Made by a program: the position numbers and the translations under genes
Part shown: positions 25,301 to 32,871 of the stretch, one piece after another
Layout: every line of letters begins with the position of its first letter
Numbering within the stretch: position 1 is the stretch's first letter
NCBI GenBank assembly: GCA_035765415.1
Contig: DASTXR010000097.1
Location: 62,001-126,000 of the forward strand
Source: CADEED01 sp035765415
GTDB lineage: Bacteria > Pseudomonadota > Gammaproteobacteria > Steroidobacterales > Steroidobacteraceae
Direction: 5' to 3'
DNA length: 64,000 bases
The notes under the pieces: generated by a model
Told to the model about the DNA's origin: nothing
What the model saw: only the letters and a program-made list of their open reading frames with translations
Databases searched by the model: none

Positions 25301-25596
25301 GCGCTGCCGGCGATGCCGAGTTCCAGCAGGCCGTACGTGAGCACCGGCCGCTTGACGCGCGGCAGGAATCTTTCGGCGAGCGCGGCGCCGAGCGCGAGGC
25401 CGCCCATGTAGGCGGCGAGCACGGTGGCGACCGCGAGCTCGGAGGTGCCGAACACAATGGCGAACTGGCGCGTCCACGCGGTCTGGTAGATGAGCGCTGC
25501 GATGCCGCTGAGCACGAAACACCCGCACAACAATGCCAGTGTGCCGACGGAGACTTGTGAGGGGATGCGATTGACAGCTTCGGTGGTTCGCGACAT
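22360..25596 (-). CDS. Fused MFS-like membrane / spermidine-synthase-like protein
   Basis: A 1078-residue protein. Residues about 18-485 hold numerous membrane segments in two blocks. Residues about 500-790 form a spermidine-synthase-like Rossmann domain with GYGGGVV near 568, an acidic IELEP after strand two, and a YDAIVSQPSHP segment where true synthases have a DP-type catalytic loop. Residues 790-1078 are a helical, TPR-like tail. Members of this fused family are common but uncharacterised, and the altered catalytic loop argues against simple spermidine synthesis. The ATG at 25596 lies 31 bases from a divergent start. Confidence 0.8.
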   Translation of the reverse strand: MSRTTEAVNRIPSQVSVGTLALLCGCFVLSGIAALIYQTAWTRQFAIVFGTSELAVATVLAAYMGGLALGAALAERFLPRVKRPVLTYGLLELGIAGSAIVIVPLLLSVANIALQSLFGGQPTPPDSDHTGTTLFYLLSAFVALVLPTTLMGATLPVLARYAVAEEAQIGRRIGLLYAMNTAGAVGGALIAAFVLLPALGLARTVWVGAALNAIVFLLAIALARRVPYTKPPKGYSDDPSMAPPPAPVRIRKYTFKAFPGPAWVLPLMLLAGAVAFFQEVLWARMLSHVVGSSIYAFGVMVASFLTGIALGGVIGAAVARTRERATVALGLALVAAAAAAAMAYLHLEDLLPSTAGLLVKSDIYFGFLPVPNSLFSGLLLLPMTVAIGMTYPLAVRVLASDAEEAAPVSARVYAWNTVGAIAGSLAAGFILIPALKYEGAIRVAVFASAALGVAAVWVLFPVNRMLAIATTAVAVVCCAFFRPQAPMTLLVTSPLNVGSQHRVLYYDIGRSASVVMLSQDGGLGLRTNGLPEALMESPGSLQRFSGEFWLSPLAVIARPQATDMLIVGYGGGVVIEGVPPTVRKIDVIELEPKVIEANRATSALRKRNPLTDPRVNIILNDARGALRLTNRRYDAIVSQPSHPWTAGASHLYTREFMQLAHDHLNLDGVFVQWMNVIFMDEDLMRSLTATLLSVFREVRIYRPDPNTVVFLASDQPLNLEVQLAQTGNPLRGAPLHYGRFGINNVEDLLAALVLDAEGARSLAAGAPLITDDDNRIATSSIYERGRGMTGDTSGRLVAAMDPLQRAESLAYGSLKDVVSFPYIARRISVFAMLDPSLSDRVARMAQILAGTADGEYLRAFYYRMNGQTQRASELMRLGIDAYPADDSLRLDFLRGSFSELALNKAPPEIVEVADGLSPPAAGILAAARHAARNEWREVAMADAQLAEIPWTHLWYSEAVELRVNWRIRITNEKDRKRFGDEAILMIDRLAIMSPTLQLYGLRTRAGIAAGRPEVVVESVSNYARLALGMMRAGINTAAATHRDARALTGVLDETAKLPGADAARITEVRAEIKAISGS

Positions 25597-25627
25597 GGTC
25601 GCGGAGTGTACGGATCGCGGAGTTTCC

Positions 25628-26461
25628 ATGGCAGTCTTTCGCGCCAACGGCATCATCACGCTAACCACCGACTTCGGCGCGCGCGAACCCTTCGTCGGCA
25701 TCATGAAGGGCGTGATGCTGGGACACGCGCCGCACCTGCGCTTCATCGACATGGCCCACGAGGTGAGCGCGTTCCAGCCGGTCGAAGCCGGCTTCTGGCT
25801 CGCGCATGCATTACGTTACTTTCCCGCCGGCACTTTGCACGTGGCCGTGGTGGATCCCGGAGTCGGCACACCGCGCGCGTTGCTCGTGGCCTTCTCGGGC
25901 GAGCAGGCGCTGCTGGCGCCAGACAACGGGCTGTTAGCGCCGCTCGCGGCTCGCGGCAAGATCGATCGGGTCATCCAGGTCGATTCGGCACGGCTCGTGA
26001 AGTTCGGCGTGAGCGATGTGAGCGCCACTTTTCATGGCCGCGACGTGTTCGCGCCTCTGGCGGCAGCCATCGCCGCGGGACGTTGCGATCCGGCCGATCT
26101 TGGTACGGACATCGGGTCCCTGAGCCAGGACGCGTGGCCGCCCACCAGCCGCCGCGCCGATGGCGGCGTGGCCGGGGTGATCGTCGCCGTCGATCGCTTC
26201 GGCAACCTCATTTCCAACATCGAATCGTCGGCCGTGGTCGCGTTAGCCACGCCAACGGTGCACATCGCGGGCCTTCGGCTGCCGCTCAAGCGCACCTATG
26301 GCGACGCCCAGCCGGGCGAATACATGGGCCTCATCAACTCATTTGAAGTCCTGGAGGTCGCCCAGTCGCGCGGTAATGCGGCCAAAGGGTTGAATGTGGC
26401 CGTGGGGGCGCCCATTTCGGCCGTTCCGGCGGTATTGGACCCCCAATTCCGTCGGGGTTGA
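25628..26461 (+). CDS. SAM hydroxide adenosyltransferase (DUF62)
   Basis: A 277-residue protein of the DUF62 family, related to fluorinase and chlorinase but using water: it converts S-adenosylmethionine to adenosine and methionine. Seen: TTDFG at 13-17, and the conserved Asp-Arg-His set at Asp76 and Arg83 (VDPGVGTPRA) and His136 (TFHGRD), with spacing equal to the characterised archaeal enzyme. It also has a C-terminal DRFGNLISN segment. Its physiological purpose in bacteria is unclear. A CGGAG site lies ahead of the ATG at 25628. The -35 of the next promoter overlaps its stop codon. Confidence 0.88.
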   Translation: MAVFRANGIITLTTDFGAREPFVGIMKGVMLGHAPHLRFIDMAHEVSAFQPVEAGFWLAHALRYFPAGTLHVAVVDPGVGTPRALLVAFSGEQALLAPDNGLLAPLAARGKIDRVIQVDSARLVKFGVSDVSATFHGRDVFAPLAAAIAAGRCDPADLGTDIGSLSQDAWPPTSRRADGGVAGVIVAVDRFGNLISNIESSAVVALATPTVHIAGLRLPLKRTYGDAQPGEYMGLINSFEVLEVAQSRGNAAKGLNVAVGAPISAVPAVLDPQFRRG

Positions 26462-26485
26462 TATCGAACGCGAATCGGCTATAGT
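26458..26485 (+). promoter_or_regulatory. Sigma70-type promoter for the small protein and lysC-lysA
   Basis: TTGATA at 26458-26463, 16 bases, then TATAGT at 26480-26485. The transcript would begin near 26492, and its leader would contain a GAGCCC/GGGCTC hairpin (26501-26515). The -35 box overlaps the stop codon of the upstream gene. Confidence 0.65.
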
Positions 26486-26555
26486 TCGCAGCCTCATTGC
26501 GAGCCCGTCGGGCTCGTAACTCACTGTTTCAAATAGTTTTTCTGAAGAAAAAACG

Positions 26556-26780
26556 ATGTCCGAACGGGATAACGAAAGCTTCGATTTAGACGAAGAGTTC
26601 CTCGCCGAAGCTGAAGACAACACGGATTACGATCGCATCCTGGATAAGGTCGACCGTCGTGTTCGTCAGCAACCCGGCGCGAAAAAAGTCGGCAAAGCTG
26701 CCTGGAGCCGCCTCGAGGAGGTCCTCGCGGACCGTCGCCTCGAAAAAGACCTGAACGACGGCTTCGAAGACGAACAGTAG
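26556..26780 (+). CDS. Small acidic protein, PA3496-like
   Basis: A 74-residue, highly charged protein. The N-terminal half is acidic (SFDLDEEFLAEAEDN), and the C-terminal half holds AAWSRLEEVLADRRLEKDLND, resembling the RxxIE...LEERRLRDEL pattern of short PA3496-type envelope-integrity proteins. No signal peptide or membrane segment is visible. The assignment to that family is from memory of the pattern and is uncertain. It has its own likely promoter and lies 57 bases ahead of lysC-lysA. Confidence 0.7.
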   Translation: MSERDNESFDLDEEFLAEAEDNTDYDRILDKVDRRVRQQPGAKKVGKAAWSRLEEVLADRRLEKDLNDGFEDEQ

Positions 26781-26837
26781 GTCTCGTTCCTTTTTTAACA
26801 GTGAGTAGTCGCGGGAGTTCGCGACGAGGTTGAGCTC

Positions 26838-29420
26838 ATGTCCGCGCGTTCTGCTTCGCGCTGGGTGGTCGTCAAGTTCGGCGGCACCAGCGTCTCCACG
26901 CTTGCCAACTGGCGCAACATCGCGCTGGTCGTCAAACGGCGTCTCGAATCGGGCAGCCGCGTGCTGGTCGTTCATTCCGCCATCACGAAGATCACCGACA
27001 TGCTGGAGAAGCTGCTCGCGGCAGCGATCACCGGCAATCCCGAAGAGCCGCTCAAGGCCATCGAAGACCGGCATCGGCAACTAGCTACCGAGCTCGACAT
27101 CGGCGTGAGCCCGCAGCTGCAGGGTTATTTCGACGAGCTGCGGCAGATGGCCAACGGCATCTCGCTGGTGCGCGAGCTGTCGGACAAGACGCGCGCGCGC
27201 GTGATGGCCAACGGCGAGCTCATGGCCACCGAACTCGGCGCCCGATTCCTGAAGGCGCAGGGTGTCGACGTCACCTGGATGGACGCGCGCGACATGCTCT
27301 CCGCCGAACATCGCGGGGCGTCCGCCAAGGCGTCGGTGCTCTCGGCCACCTGTTCGTTCGCTCCCGATGCCGCGCTCGAGCAGCGTCTCGACGCGTCGAC
27401 ACCGGTGGTGATCACCCAGGGATTCATCGCGCGCGACATCGATGGCAACACCTGCCTGCTGGGCCGCGGGGGCTCGGATACATCGGCGGCGTATCTCGGC
27501 GCCAAGATCCGCGCCAGCGCCATCGAGATCTGGACCGACGTGCCGGGCATGTTCAGCGCCAATCCGCGCGCCACGCCCACGGCGCGCCTGATCCGCGCGC
27601 TGCATTACGACGAAGCGCAGGAGATCGCGACCAGCGGCGCCAAGGTGCTGCACCCGCGCTGCCTGCTTCCCGCGCGCCAGTACCAGATACCTTTATATGT
27701 ATACGCCACGCAGACGCCGGATCTCGAAGGCACGCTGATCACCGGCGAATCCGGTGCGAACGCGCAGGTGAAGGCGGTCTGCAATCGCAAGGGCATCACG
27801 CTGATCTCGCTCGACAGCCCCGGCATGTGGCACCAGGTCGGCTTCCTGGCCGACGTGTTCGCGGTGTTCAAGGAACACGGCATGTCGGTGGACCTGGTGT
27901 CCACCTCGGAAACCAACGTCACCGTGTCGCTGGATCCGGCCGCCAATACGCTCGACGGTGGCTTGTTAGGCAAGCTGGAACGCGACCTGTCGAAGCTGTC
28001 GAACGTGCGCGTCATCGGGCCCTGCGCGTCGGTCTCGCTGGTCGGCCGCAACATCCGCGCCATCCTGCACAAGCTCGCCGACGCGTTCGCATTGTTCGAG
28101 GAACAGAAGGTGTACCTGCTGAGCCAGGCCGCCAACGACCTCAACTTCACGTTCGTGGTGGACGAAAACCAGGGCGATCGCCTCGTCGAGCAATTGCACG
28201 ACCTGCTGATCCGCCCGCTGCCCGGCGATACGGTCATGGGACCGACCTGGGAGCAGTTGTTCGCCAAGCCCGAAGCGGTGGCGGCCCGCGCGCAGCCCTG
28301 GTGGGGCGTGAAGCGCGAGGCACTGCTCGGCAAACTTGCGGATCGTGATTGCGCCTACGTCTACGACCTGGAGCAGGTGGACACCGCTGCGCGCGCCGTC
28401 GGCAGCATCAAGTCCATCGGCCGCGCGTTGTTTGCGCTGAAGGCCAACCCGCATCCGGAAATTCTACGCAAGGTGGCCGCCGCGGGACTCGGCTTCGACT
28501 GTGTGTCGCTGGCCGAGATCGAACACGTGCTCGCGTCCGTGCCCGGCATCTCGCCCGAACGCATCCTGTTCACGCCGAATTTCGCGCCGCGTCCCGAGTA
28601 CGAGCGTGCGCTCGCGCTCGACGTGCACGTCACCATCGACAACCTGTTCGTGCTGCAACACTGGCTCGACGCCTTCAGGGGCAAGAGCGTGTTCCTGCGC
28701 ATCGACACCGGCATCGGTCGCGGGCATCACCACCATGTGAAAACCGCCGGTGCGCAATCGAAGTTCGGCATTCCTGCGGAAGAACTCGACGAAGTGGCGC
28801 GCCTCGCGAAGGCGGGCGGAGTCACCATCAACGGCCTGCATGCACATGCCGGCAGCGGCGTGTTCGACGTCGAGAACTGGACGCAGGTGGGGTCGGTGCT
28901 GGTCGGCCTCGTGAAGCGATTCCCCGACGTGAAATTCATCGATGTCGGCGGTGGACTGGGTGTGCCCGATCGCGTCGAAGGGCGTGAGCTCGATCTCGCC
29001 AGGCTCGACGCAGCGCTGGCCAAGGTCGGAAGTGCGATACCCGGCGTCACGCTGTGGCTAGAGCCGGGTCGCTACCTGGTCGCGAACGCCGGCGTATTGC
29101 TGGCGCGCGTGACGCAGACCAAGATCAAGAGCGGCATCCGCTACGTGGGTGTGGCCACGGGCATGAACTCGCTGATCCGCCCGGCGCTGTACGGCGCGCA
29201 TCACGACATCGTGAATCTCTCGCGTTACGGCGAGCCGGCGAACATCTCGGCGAACGTGGTGGGGCCCATCTGCGAGAGCTCGGACTTCCTGGGGCACGAC
29301 CGGCTGCTGCCGGAGTGCCACTCGGGCGATGTACTTCTGATCGCCACGGCGGGCGCTTACAGCCACGCGATGTCGTCGAACTACAATTTGCGCGAGCCGG
29401 CGCAGGAACTGCTGCTGTAG
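26838..29420 (+). CDS. lysAC: Bifunctional aspartokinase / diaminopimelate decarboxylase
   Basis: An 860-residue fusion joining the first and last steps of lysine synthesis. Residues about 10-470 are aspartate kinase, with KFGGTSV at 13-19, GRGGSDTSA and two C-terminal ACT-like segments that usually bind lysine or threonine for feedback. Residues about 490-860 are a PLP alanine-racemase-fold decarboxylase with Lys535 in FALKANPHPE, a GIGRGHHHHVK motif, HAHAGSG and a C-terminal CESSD segment. The same fusion is known from Xanthomonas and Xylella. A GAGGTTGAG ribosome site precedes the ATG. The downstream genes run the other way. Confidence 0.95.
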   Translation: MSARSASRWVVVKFGGTSVSTLANWRNIALVVKRRLESGSRVLVVHSAITKITDMLEKLLAAAITGNPEEPLKAIEDRHRQLATELDIGVSPQLQGYFDELRQMANGISLVRELSDKTRARVMANGELMATELGARFLKAQGVDVTWMDARDMLSAEHRGASAKASVLSATCSFAPDAALEQRLDASTPVVITQGFIARDIDGNTCLLGRGGSDTSAAYLGAKIRASAIEIWTDVPGMFSANPRATPTARLIRALHYDEAQEIATSGAKVLHPRCLLPARQYQIPLYVYATQTPDLEGTLITGESGANAQVKAVCNRKGITLISLDSPGMWHQVGFLADVFAVFKEHGMSVDLVSTSETNVTVSLDPAANTLDGGLLGKLERDLSKLSNVRVIGPCASVSLVGRNIRAILHKLADAFALFEEQKVYLLSQAANDLNFTFVVDENQGDRLVEQLHDLLIRPLPGDTVMGPTWEQLFAKPEAVAARAQPWWGVKREALLGKLADRDCAYVYDLEQVDTAARAVGSIKSIGRALFALKANPHPEILRKVAAAGLGFDCVSLAEIEHVLASVPGISPERILFTPNFAPRPEYERALALDVHVTIDNLFVLQHWLDAFRGKSVFLRIDTGIGRGHHHHVKTAGAQSKFGIPAEELDEVARLAKAGGVTINGLHAHAGSGVFDVENWTQVGSVLVGLVKRFPDVKFIDVGGGLGVPDRVEGRELDLARLDAALAKVGSAIPGVTLWLEPGRYLVANAGVLLARVTQTKIKSGIRYVGVATGMNSLIRPALYGAHHDIVNLSRYGEPANISANVVGPICESSDFLGHDRLLPECHSGDVLLIATAGAYSHAMSSNYNLREPAQELLL

Positions 29421-29421
29421 T

Positions 29422-29727
29422 TCAGTTCTCTTTCGCCATCGTGGCGCCCGCGGGCTGACCGGACTGCATTTCGAGCAGCGAGGTGCGTGCGCGCTCCGAC
29501 TCGAGCTGCCGTTCCAGCCGGAAGTAGTCCTCGTCGGGTCTTCGGATTTCATGTCGAGAGCCGACTGGAAGGCGCGCGCCTCGGACTCCAGCCGTTTCTC
29601 TTCGGCATGCAGGGGCGCTACGAGGTGCCGCCCTGCGCGAACTGCGCGCGTAACTCGTCGACCTGGCGGCGACTCTGCCGACGCTGCCAAGCAACGCGAG
29701 AGCGAGCAGAATTTCCGTCTTGCGCAT
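29422..29727 (-). pseudogene. Small exported protein gene broken by frameshifts
   Basis: The reading opens 5 bases after the Spy-like gene with a clean signal peptide (MRKTEILLALALLGSVG). Coding character then leaves this frame. The natural continuation QVDELRAQFAQGGTS is in a second frame and hits a stop at 29618-29620, LHAEEKRLESEARAFQSALDMKSED is in a third, and DEDYFRLERQLESERARTSLL is back in the first to the stop at 29422. In-frame codons between the shifts are AGG/AGT/CGA/AGA-rich and unlike the genome, whereas the shifted pieces show normal GC3. This suggests three compensating indels in a roughly 100-residue helical envelope protein. Sequencing error is the alternative. Confidence 0.6.
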
Positions 29728-29732
29728 CCTGG

Positions 29733-30698
29733 TCAGTCCGGCCCGCCCAGGGCCACGTCGAGGGGCGGTTCGAGTTTCGACTTGATGCGCGACATCCGCA
29801 GGTGTGTTTCACGCCTTTCGATATCGCGCTTCAGCATCGCTTCGAGTTTCCGGAGTTGCGCGGAGGAAAGGATTGCGGCGGCGGAAGAGCTCATGCGCAC
29901 GTGGGCCTCTTTCAGTAGTTCGGTCTCGCGCTCCATGAAATTTCGCCGGGTACCCGACGGGTCGCTCTCCTGGTTCAGGTTCCTGGCGTACTCCTCCAGG
30001 TCGCGCTGCACCTGCGACCGCTCAACGTGCAGCGCGGCGATCAGCGGTTCCAGTTGATCGTCCCGAAGCACGTCCGCACCGGTGAGCTGCATGCGGAATT
30101 CATCGACCTGCATCCGGGTCTGCCGGCTTTCCATGTAGGTATTCAGTTGCGCGAATTTTTCTTCGCCGAGCATCTCGCGCAATCTGGCCTGGTAGTCCGC
30201 CGGGTTGCCCGTGCCTTCCTGCATCTGCATCTGGCTATCGATGGACAGGCCAATGACCGCATCCGCCTGCTCTGGCGAGAAACCCAGCAGCCGGATGAAA
30301 TTCTCGCGCCGCGTCGTCAGCCGCAGCCGCTCCTGCTCACGGAAAGCTTCACGATACTTGGGATCGCTCATGAGCTTGCGCTGACGGGCCTGCCAATCGT
30401 GTTGCTGCGCGCCTCGCGCGGGCCTTGGAAACGCGAGCTCGGTGGCGTTGGAGCTGGAGGTGGACGCAGACGTGCGCGTGGAGGCGGGTGTCACTGCGAC
30501 CGGCGCGATGACCGTGGGCGGTTCAGCCGCCGGACTTGCGACCGGTTGCGGCGTGATCCGGTTGGCGGCGGCGACGCTGAGCCGCTCGACGAGCTCGGCG
30601 TTGAGCGCGCGCTCGGCGCGCAACTGCATCCAGAGCCCCGCTGAAACACCGGTGCTCGCAAGCGCGACGACGAGCAGAAAGACCGTTGACCTTTGCAT
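29733..30698 (-). CDS. Membrane-anchored or periplasmic helical protein, Spy/CpxP-like region
   Basis: A 321-residue protein with an N-terminal hydrophobic segment (about 5-22, signal or anchor), a Pro/Ala/Thr-rich linker (45-95) and a long charged helical region (100-310). Within this, LGFSPEQADAVIGL and LREMLGEEKFAQLNTYM recall the LTxxQ helical repeats of the periplasmic chaperones Spy and CpxP. I do not recognise a defined family; an envelope-stress or chaperone role is a guess. It lies downstream of hisIE on the same strand with a 54-base gap and just ahead of the broken small gene. Confidence 0.6.
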   Translation of the reverse strand: MQRSTVFLLVVALASTGVSAGLWMQLRAERALNAELVERLSVAAANRITPQPVASPAAEPPTVIAPVAVTPASTRTSASTSSSNATELAFPRPARGAQQHDWQARQRKLMSDPKYREAFREQERLRLTTRRENFIRLLGFSPEQADAVIGLSIDSQMQMQEGTGNPADYQARLREMLGEEKFAQLNTYMESRQTRMQVDEFRMQLTGADVLRDDQLEPLIAALHVERSQVQRDLEEYARNLNQESDPSGTRRNFMERETELLKEAHVRMSSSAAAILSSAQLRKLEAMLKRDIERRETHLRMSRIKSKLEPPLDVALGGPD

Positions 30699-30752
30699 GA
30701 GGACCTCGGCGGGCTACCTCAGGACCGCGGGCGATTGTACGCCCGCCGGCAA

Positions 30753-31382
30753 TCAACGTGGCTGGTGGCGTGACTCGAGCTGACTGACTACCTGCGACAG
30801 GGTGACGCCACGCGCTCGCAGCAAGACCAACATGTGAAACAGCAGGTCGGCCGATTCTTCGATTACCTTCTGCCCGGTGTCACCGGCGCCTGCCAGCGCG
30901 AGCTCGACACCTTCTTCGCCGACTTTCTGGGCCACGCGCTGCACGCCCTTGTCGAGCAGGCGCGCGGTGTAGCTGGCCTCGGGTTTTTCGGTGGCGCGCT
31001 GCGCGATCACGGCCTCGAGCTTGGCGAGGAAAGCGATGCTCGTGGCGGCGGCGCGCGGTTCGTTGCCGAAGCAGGTGAGGGTGCCGTTGTGGCAAGCCGG
31101 CCCGCGCGGCCGCGCCGTGACCAGCAAGGTGTCGTTGTCGCAGTCGGGCGCGACACCGACGACGTCGAGCGTATGGCCGGTCGTCTCGCCTTTCTCCCAC
31201 AGCCGTTGTTTGCTGCGGCTGAAGAACACGGCGCGACCGCGGGCGATGGTCTGCTCGACCGCCTCGCGATTCATGTACGCCATCATGAGCACGGCGCCGC
31301 TGTCGGCGTCCTGCACGACGGCGGGAACCAGGCCGCCGCCTTTGTCGAAATCGATACGGCCAATATCCAGTGCGGTGCTCAT
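30753..31382 (-). CDS. hisIE: Bifunctional phosphoribosyl-AMP cyclohydrolase / phosphoribosyl-ATP pyrophosphatase
   Basis: A 209-residue fusion carrying steps 2 and 3 of histidine synthesis. The HisI part (about 1-115) shows MMAYMNREA, FFSRSK, LWEKGETTGH and the Zn/Mg-site DCDND and CHNGTLTCF. The HisE part (about 120-209) shows SYTARLLDKG, KVGEEGVE and EESADLLFHMLVLL. The start ATG overlaps the hisF stop by 4 bases (ATGA). It is the last enzyme gene of the operon. Confidence 0.95.
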   Translation of the reverse strand: MSTALDIGRIDFDKGGGLVPAVVQDADSGAVLMMAYMNREAVEQTIARGRAVFFSRSKQRLWEKGETTGHTLDVVGVAPDCDNDTLLVTARPRGPACHNGTLTCFGNEPRAAATSIAFLAKLEAVIAQRATEKPEASYTARLLDKGVQRVAQKVGEEGVELALAGAGDTGQKVIEESADLLFHMLVLLRARGVTLSQVVSQLESRHQPR

Positions 31383-32146
31383 AGGCGCATCTCGATGCCG
31401 GAGGCGGCGAGTGTGGTCTTGAGATCGGGAATGGCGATGGCGCCGGAATGAAACACGCTCGCGGCCAGAGCCGCATCCACCGATGCCTTTTCGAAAACGT
31501 CGACGAAGTGCTGAGGCGCGCCCGCGCCGCCCGAGGCCACCAGCGGCACATTGCACACCGCGCGCACGGCCTTGAGTTGCGCGACGTCGTAGCCACGGCG
31601 TACGCCGTCGTTGGTCATGCAGTTCAGCACGATCTCGCCGGCGCCCCGGTCCTGCACTTCGCGCACCCACGACAGGGTGTCGCGCCCGGTATTGCGCGAA
31701 CGGTTCGGATCGCCCGTGAATTGAAAGACCCGATAACCTTCGGCGAGGCTGGCGCTGTCGATGCCGATGACCACGCACTGCGAACCGAAACGAGACGCCA
31801 GCTCTTCTATCAGGTCGGGGTTGGCGATGGCAGGAGAGTTGATCGAGATCTTCTCCGCGCCCGCGTTGAGCACAGCCTCGGCGTCTTCCACCGAGCGGAT
31901 GCCGCCAGCCACGCAGAACGGAATGTCGAGAATGCCGGCGACGCGCGTGACCCACTTGCGGTCGACGCTTCGACCTTCCGGACTCGCGGTGATGTCGTAG
32001 AACACGACCTCGTCGGCGCCCTCGCTGCGATAACGCTCGGCGAGCACCAGGATGTCGCCCACGATCTGGTGATCGCGGAAGCGGATTCCCTTTACGACCT
32101 GGCCGTCGCGGACGTCGAGGCAGGGGATGATGCGTTTGGCAAGAAT
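31379..32146 (-). CDS. hisF: Imidazole glycerol phosphate synthase cyclase subunit, apparent ATT start
   Basis: A 255-residue (beta/alpha)8 barrel that, with HisH, makes imidazole glycerol phosphate and AICAR. Seen: LAKRIIPCLDVRDG with catalytic Asp11, FYDITAS, GIDS with the second catalytic Asp near 130, and SGGAG phosphate loops. Homology demands that the protein begin at the residue before LAKRII. That codon is ATT (32144-32146), with a perfect AAGGAG eight bases upstream and no ATG, GTG or TTG in frame within the preceding 60 bases. Either hisF uses a rare ATT initiator, or the reading contains an error. It overlaps hisA by 55 bases. Confidence 0.9.
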   Translation of the reverse strand: MLAKRIIPCLDVRDGQVVKGIRFRDHQIVGDILVLAERYRSEGADEVVFYDITASPEGRSVDRKWVTRVAGILDIPFCVAGGIRSVEDAEAVLNAGAEKISINSPAIANPDLIEELASRFGSQCVVIGIDSASLAEGYRVFQFTGDPNRSRNTGRDTLSWVREVQDRGAGEIVLNCMTNDGVRRGYDVAQLKAVRAVCNVPLVASGGAGAPQHFVDVFEKASVDAALAASVFHSGAIAIPDLKTTLAASGIEMRL

Positions 32147-32868
32147 GGGCCTAACTCCTTCGGATCGATCATTTCTTCGAGCAGCGCCTTGCCACTGATG
32201 GCAGCGGCGCTTCCCGCGGCGGCGAGCATGGCGAGATCCGCCGCGGAGCGCACGCCGCCGGAAGCCTGCCAGGCGATCTGCGGATAACGCTTCACGGCTT
32301 CGGCGTACAGCGCAACGGCCGGGCCTTGCAACGCACCGTCGAGCTCGACGTCGGTGCACAACACGTGTTTGAGGCCGTGCGGCAGGTAGGACTCGATGGC
32401 TTCCCACAGCGTGAGCTTCGATTCATGGGTCCAGCCGCGCGTGAGCACGCGCGGCGTGCCTTGCGCGTCGTGGCGGATGTCGAATGCCAGACCTATCTTC
32501 TCGGCGCCGTAGCGCTTGAGCCAGCCCTGCACCTCGGCGGGCGCTTCAACCGCGGCGCTGCCGACGATGACGCGGTCGATGCCATGGCGCAGCAGGTCGT
32601 CGACCACCGCGGTCGAACGCACGCCGCCGCCCACCTGGATGTTGAGCGCGCGCTGCGAGGCGAGGCGCACGATGACGCTGCGGTTGGCGAGCTGGCCGTC
32701 CCTGGCGCCGTCGAGATCGACGACATGCAGCCAGTTCGCGCCGAGCGCCCGATAACGCAGCAGGAGTTCATGCGGCTCGAGGTCGTAACGCGTTTCCGCG
32801 TCGAAGTTGCCTTTGAGCAGCCGTACGCAGCGGCCTGCGCGCAGATCGATGGAAGGGATGAGGATCAT
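32092..32868 (-). CDS. hisA: Phosphoribosylformimino-AICAR-phosphate isomerase
   Basis: A 258-residue (beta/alpha)8 barrel isomerase (ProFAR to PRFAR). Seen: LIPSIDLRAGRCVRL with catalytic Asp8, VVDLDGA, QVGGGVRS, a second catalytic Asp in CTDVELDG, and ASGGVRS. It is about 13 residues longer than E. coli HisA because the C-terminus is read into the start of hisF in another frame, a 55-base overlap. It starts 3 bases after the hisH stop, so translation is probably coupled. Confidence 0.95.
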   Translation of the reverse strand: MILIPSIDLRAGRCVRLLKGNFDAETRYDLEPHELLLRYRALGANWLHVVDLDGARDGQLANRSVIVRLASQRALNIQVGGGVRSTAVVDDLLRHGIDRVIVGSAAVEAPAEVQGWLKRYGAEKIGLAFDIRHDAQGTPRVLTRGWTHESKLTLWEAIESYLPHGLKHVLCTDVELDGALQGPAVALYAEAVKRYPQIAWQASGGVRSAADLAMLAAAGSAAAISGKALLEEMIDPKELGPFLPNASSPASTSATARS

Positions 32869-32871
32869 GAT

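Noticed and set aside
32092..32146. The 55-base hisA-hisF overlap considered as a frameshift error in hisA.
   Set aside because: HisA is intact through its conserved barrel and only the last dozen residues run into hisF. The overlap can be natural in a coupled operon.
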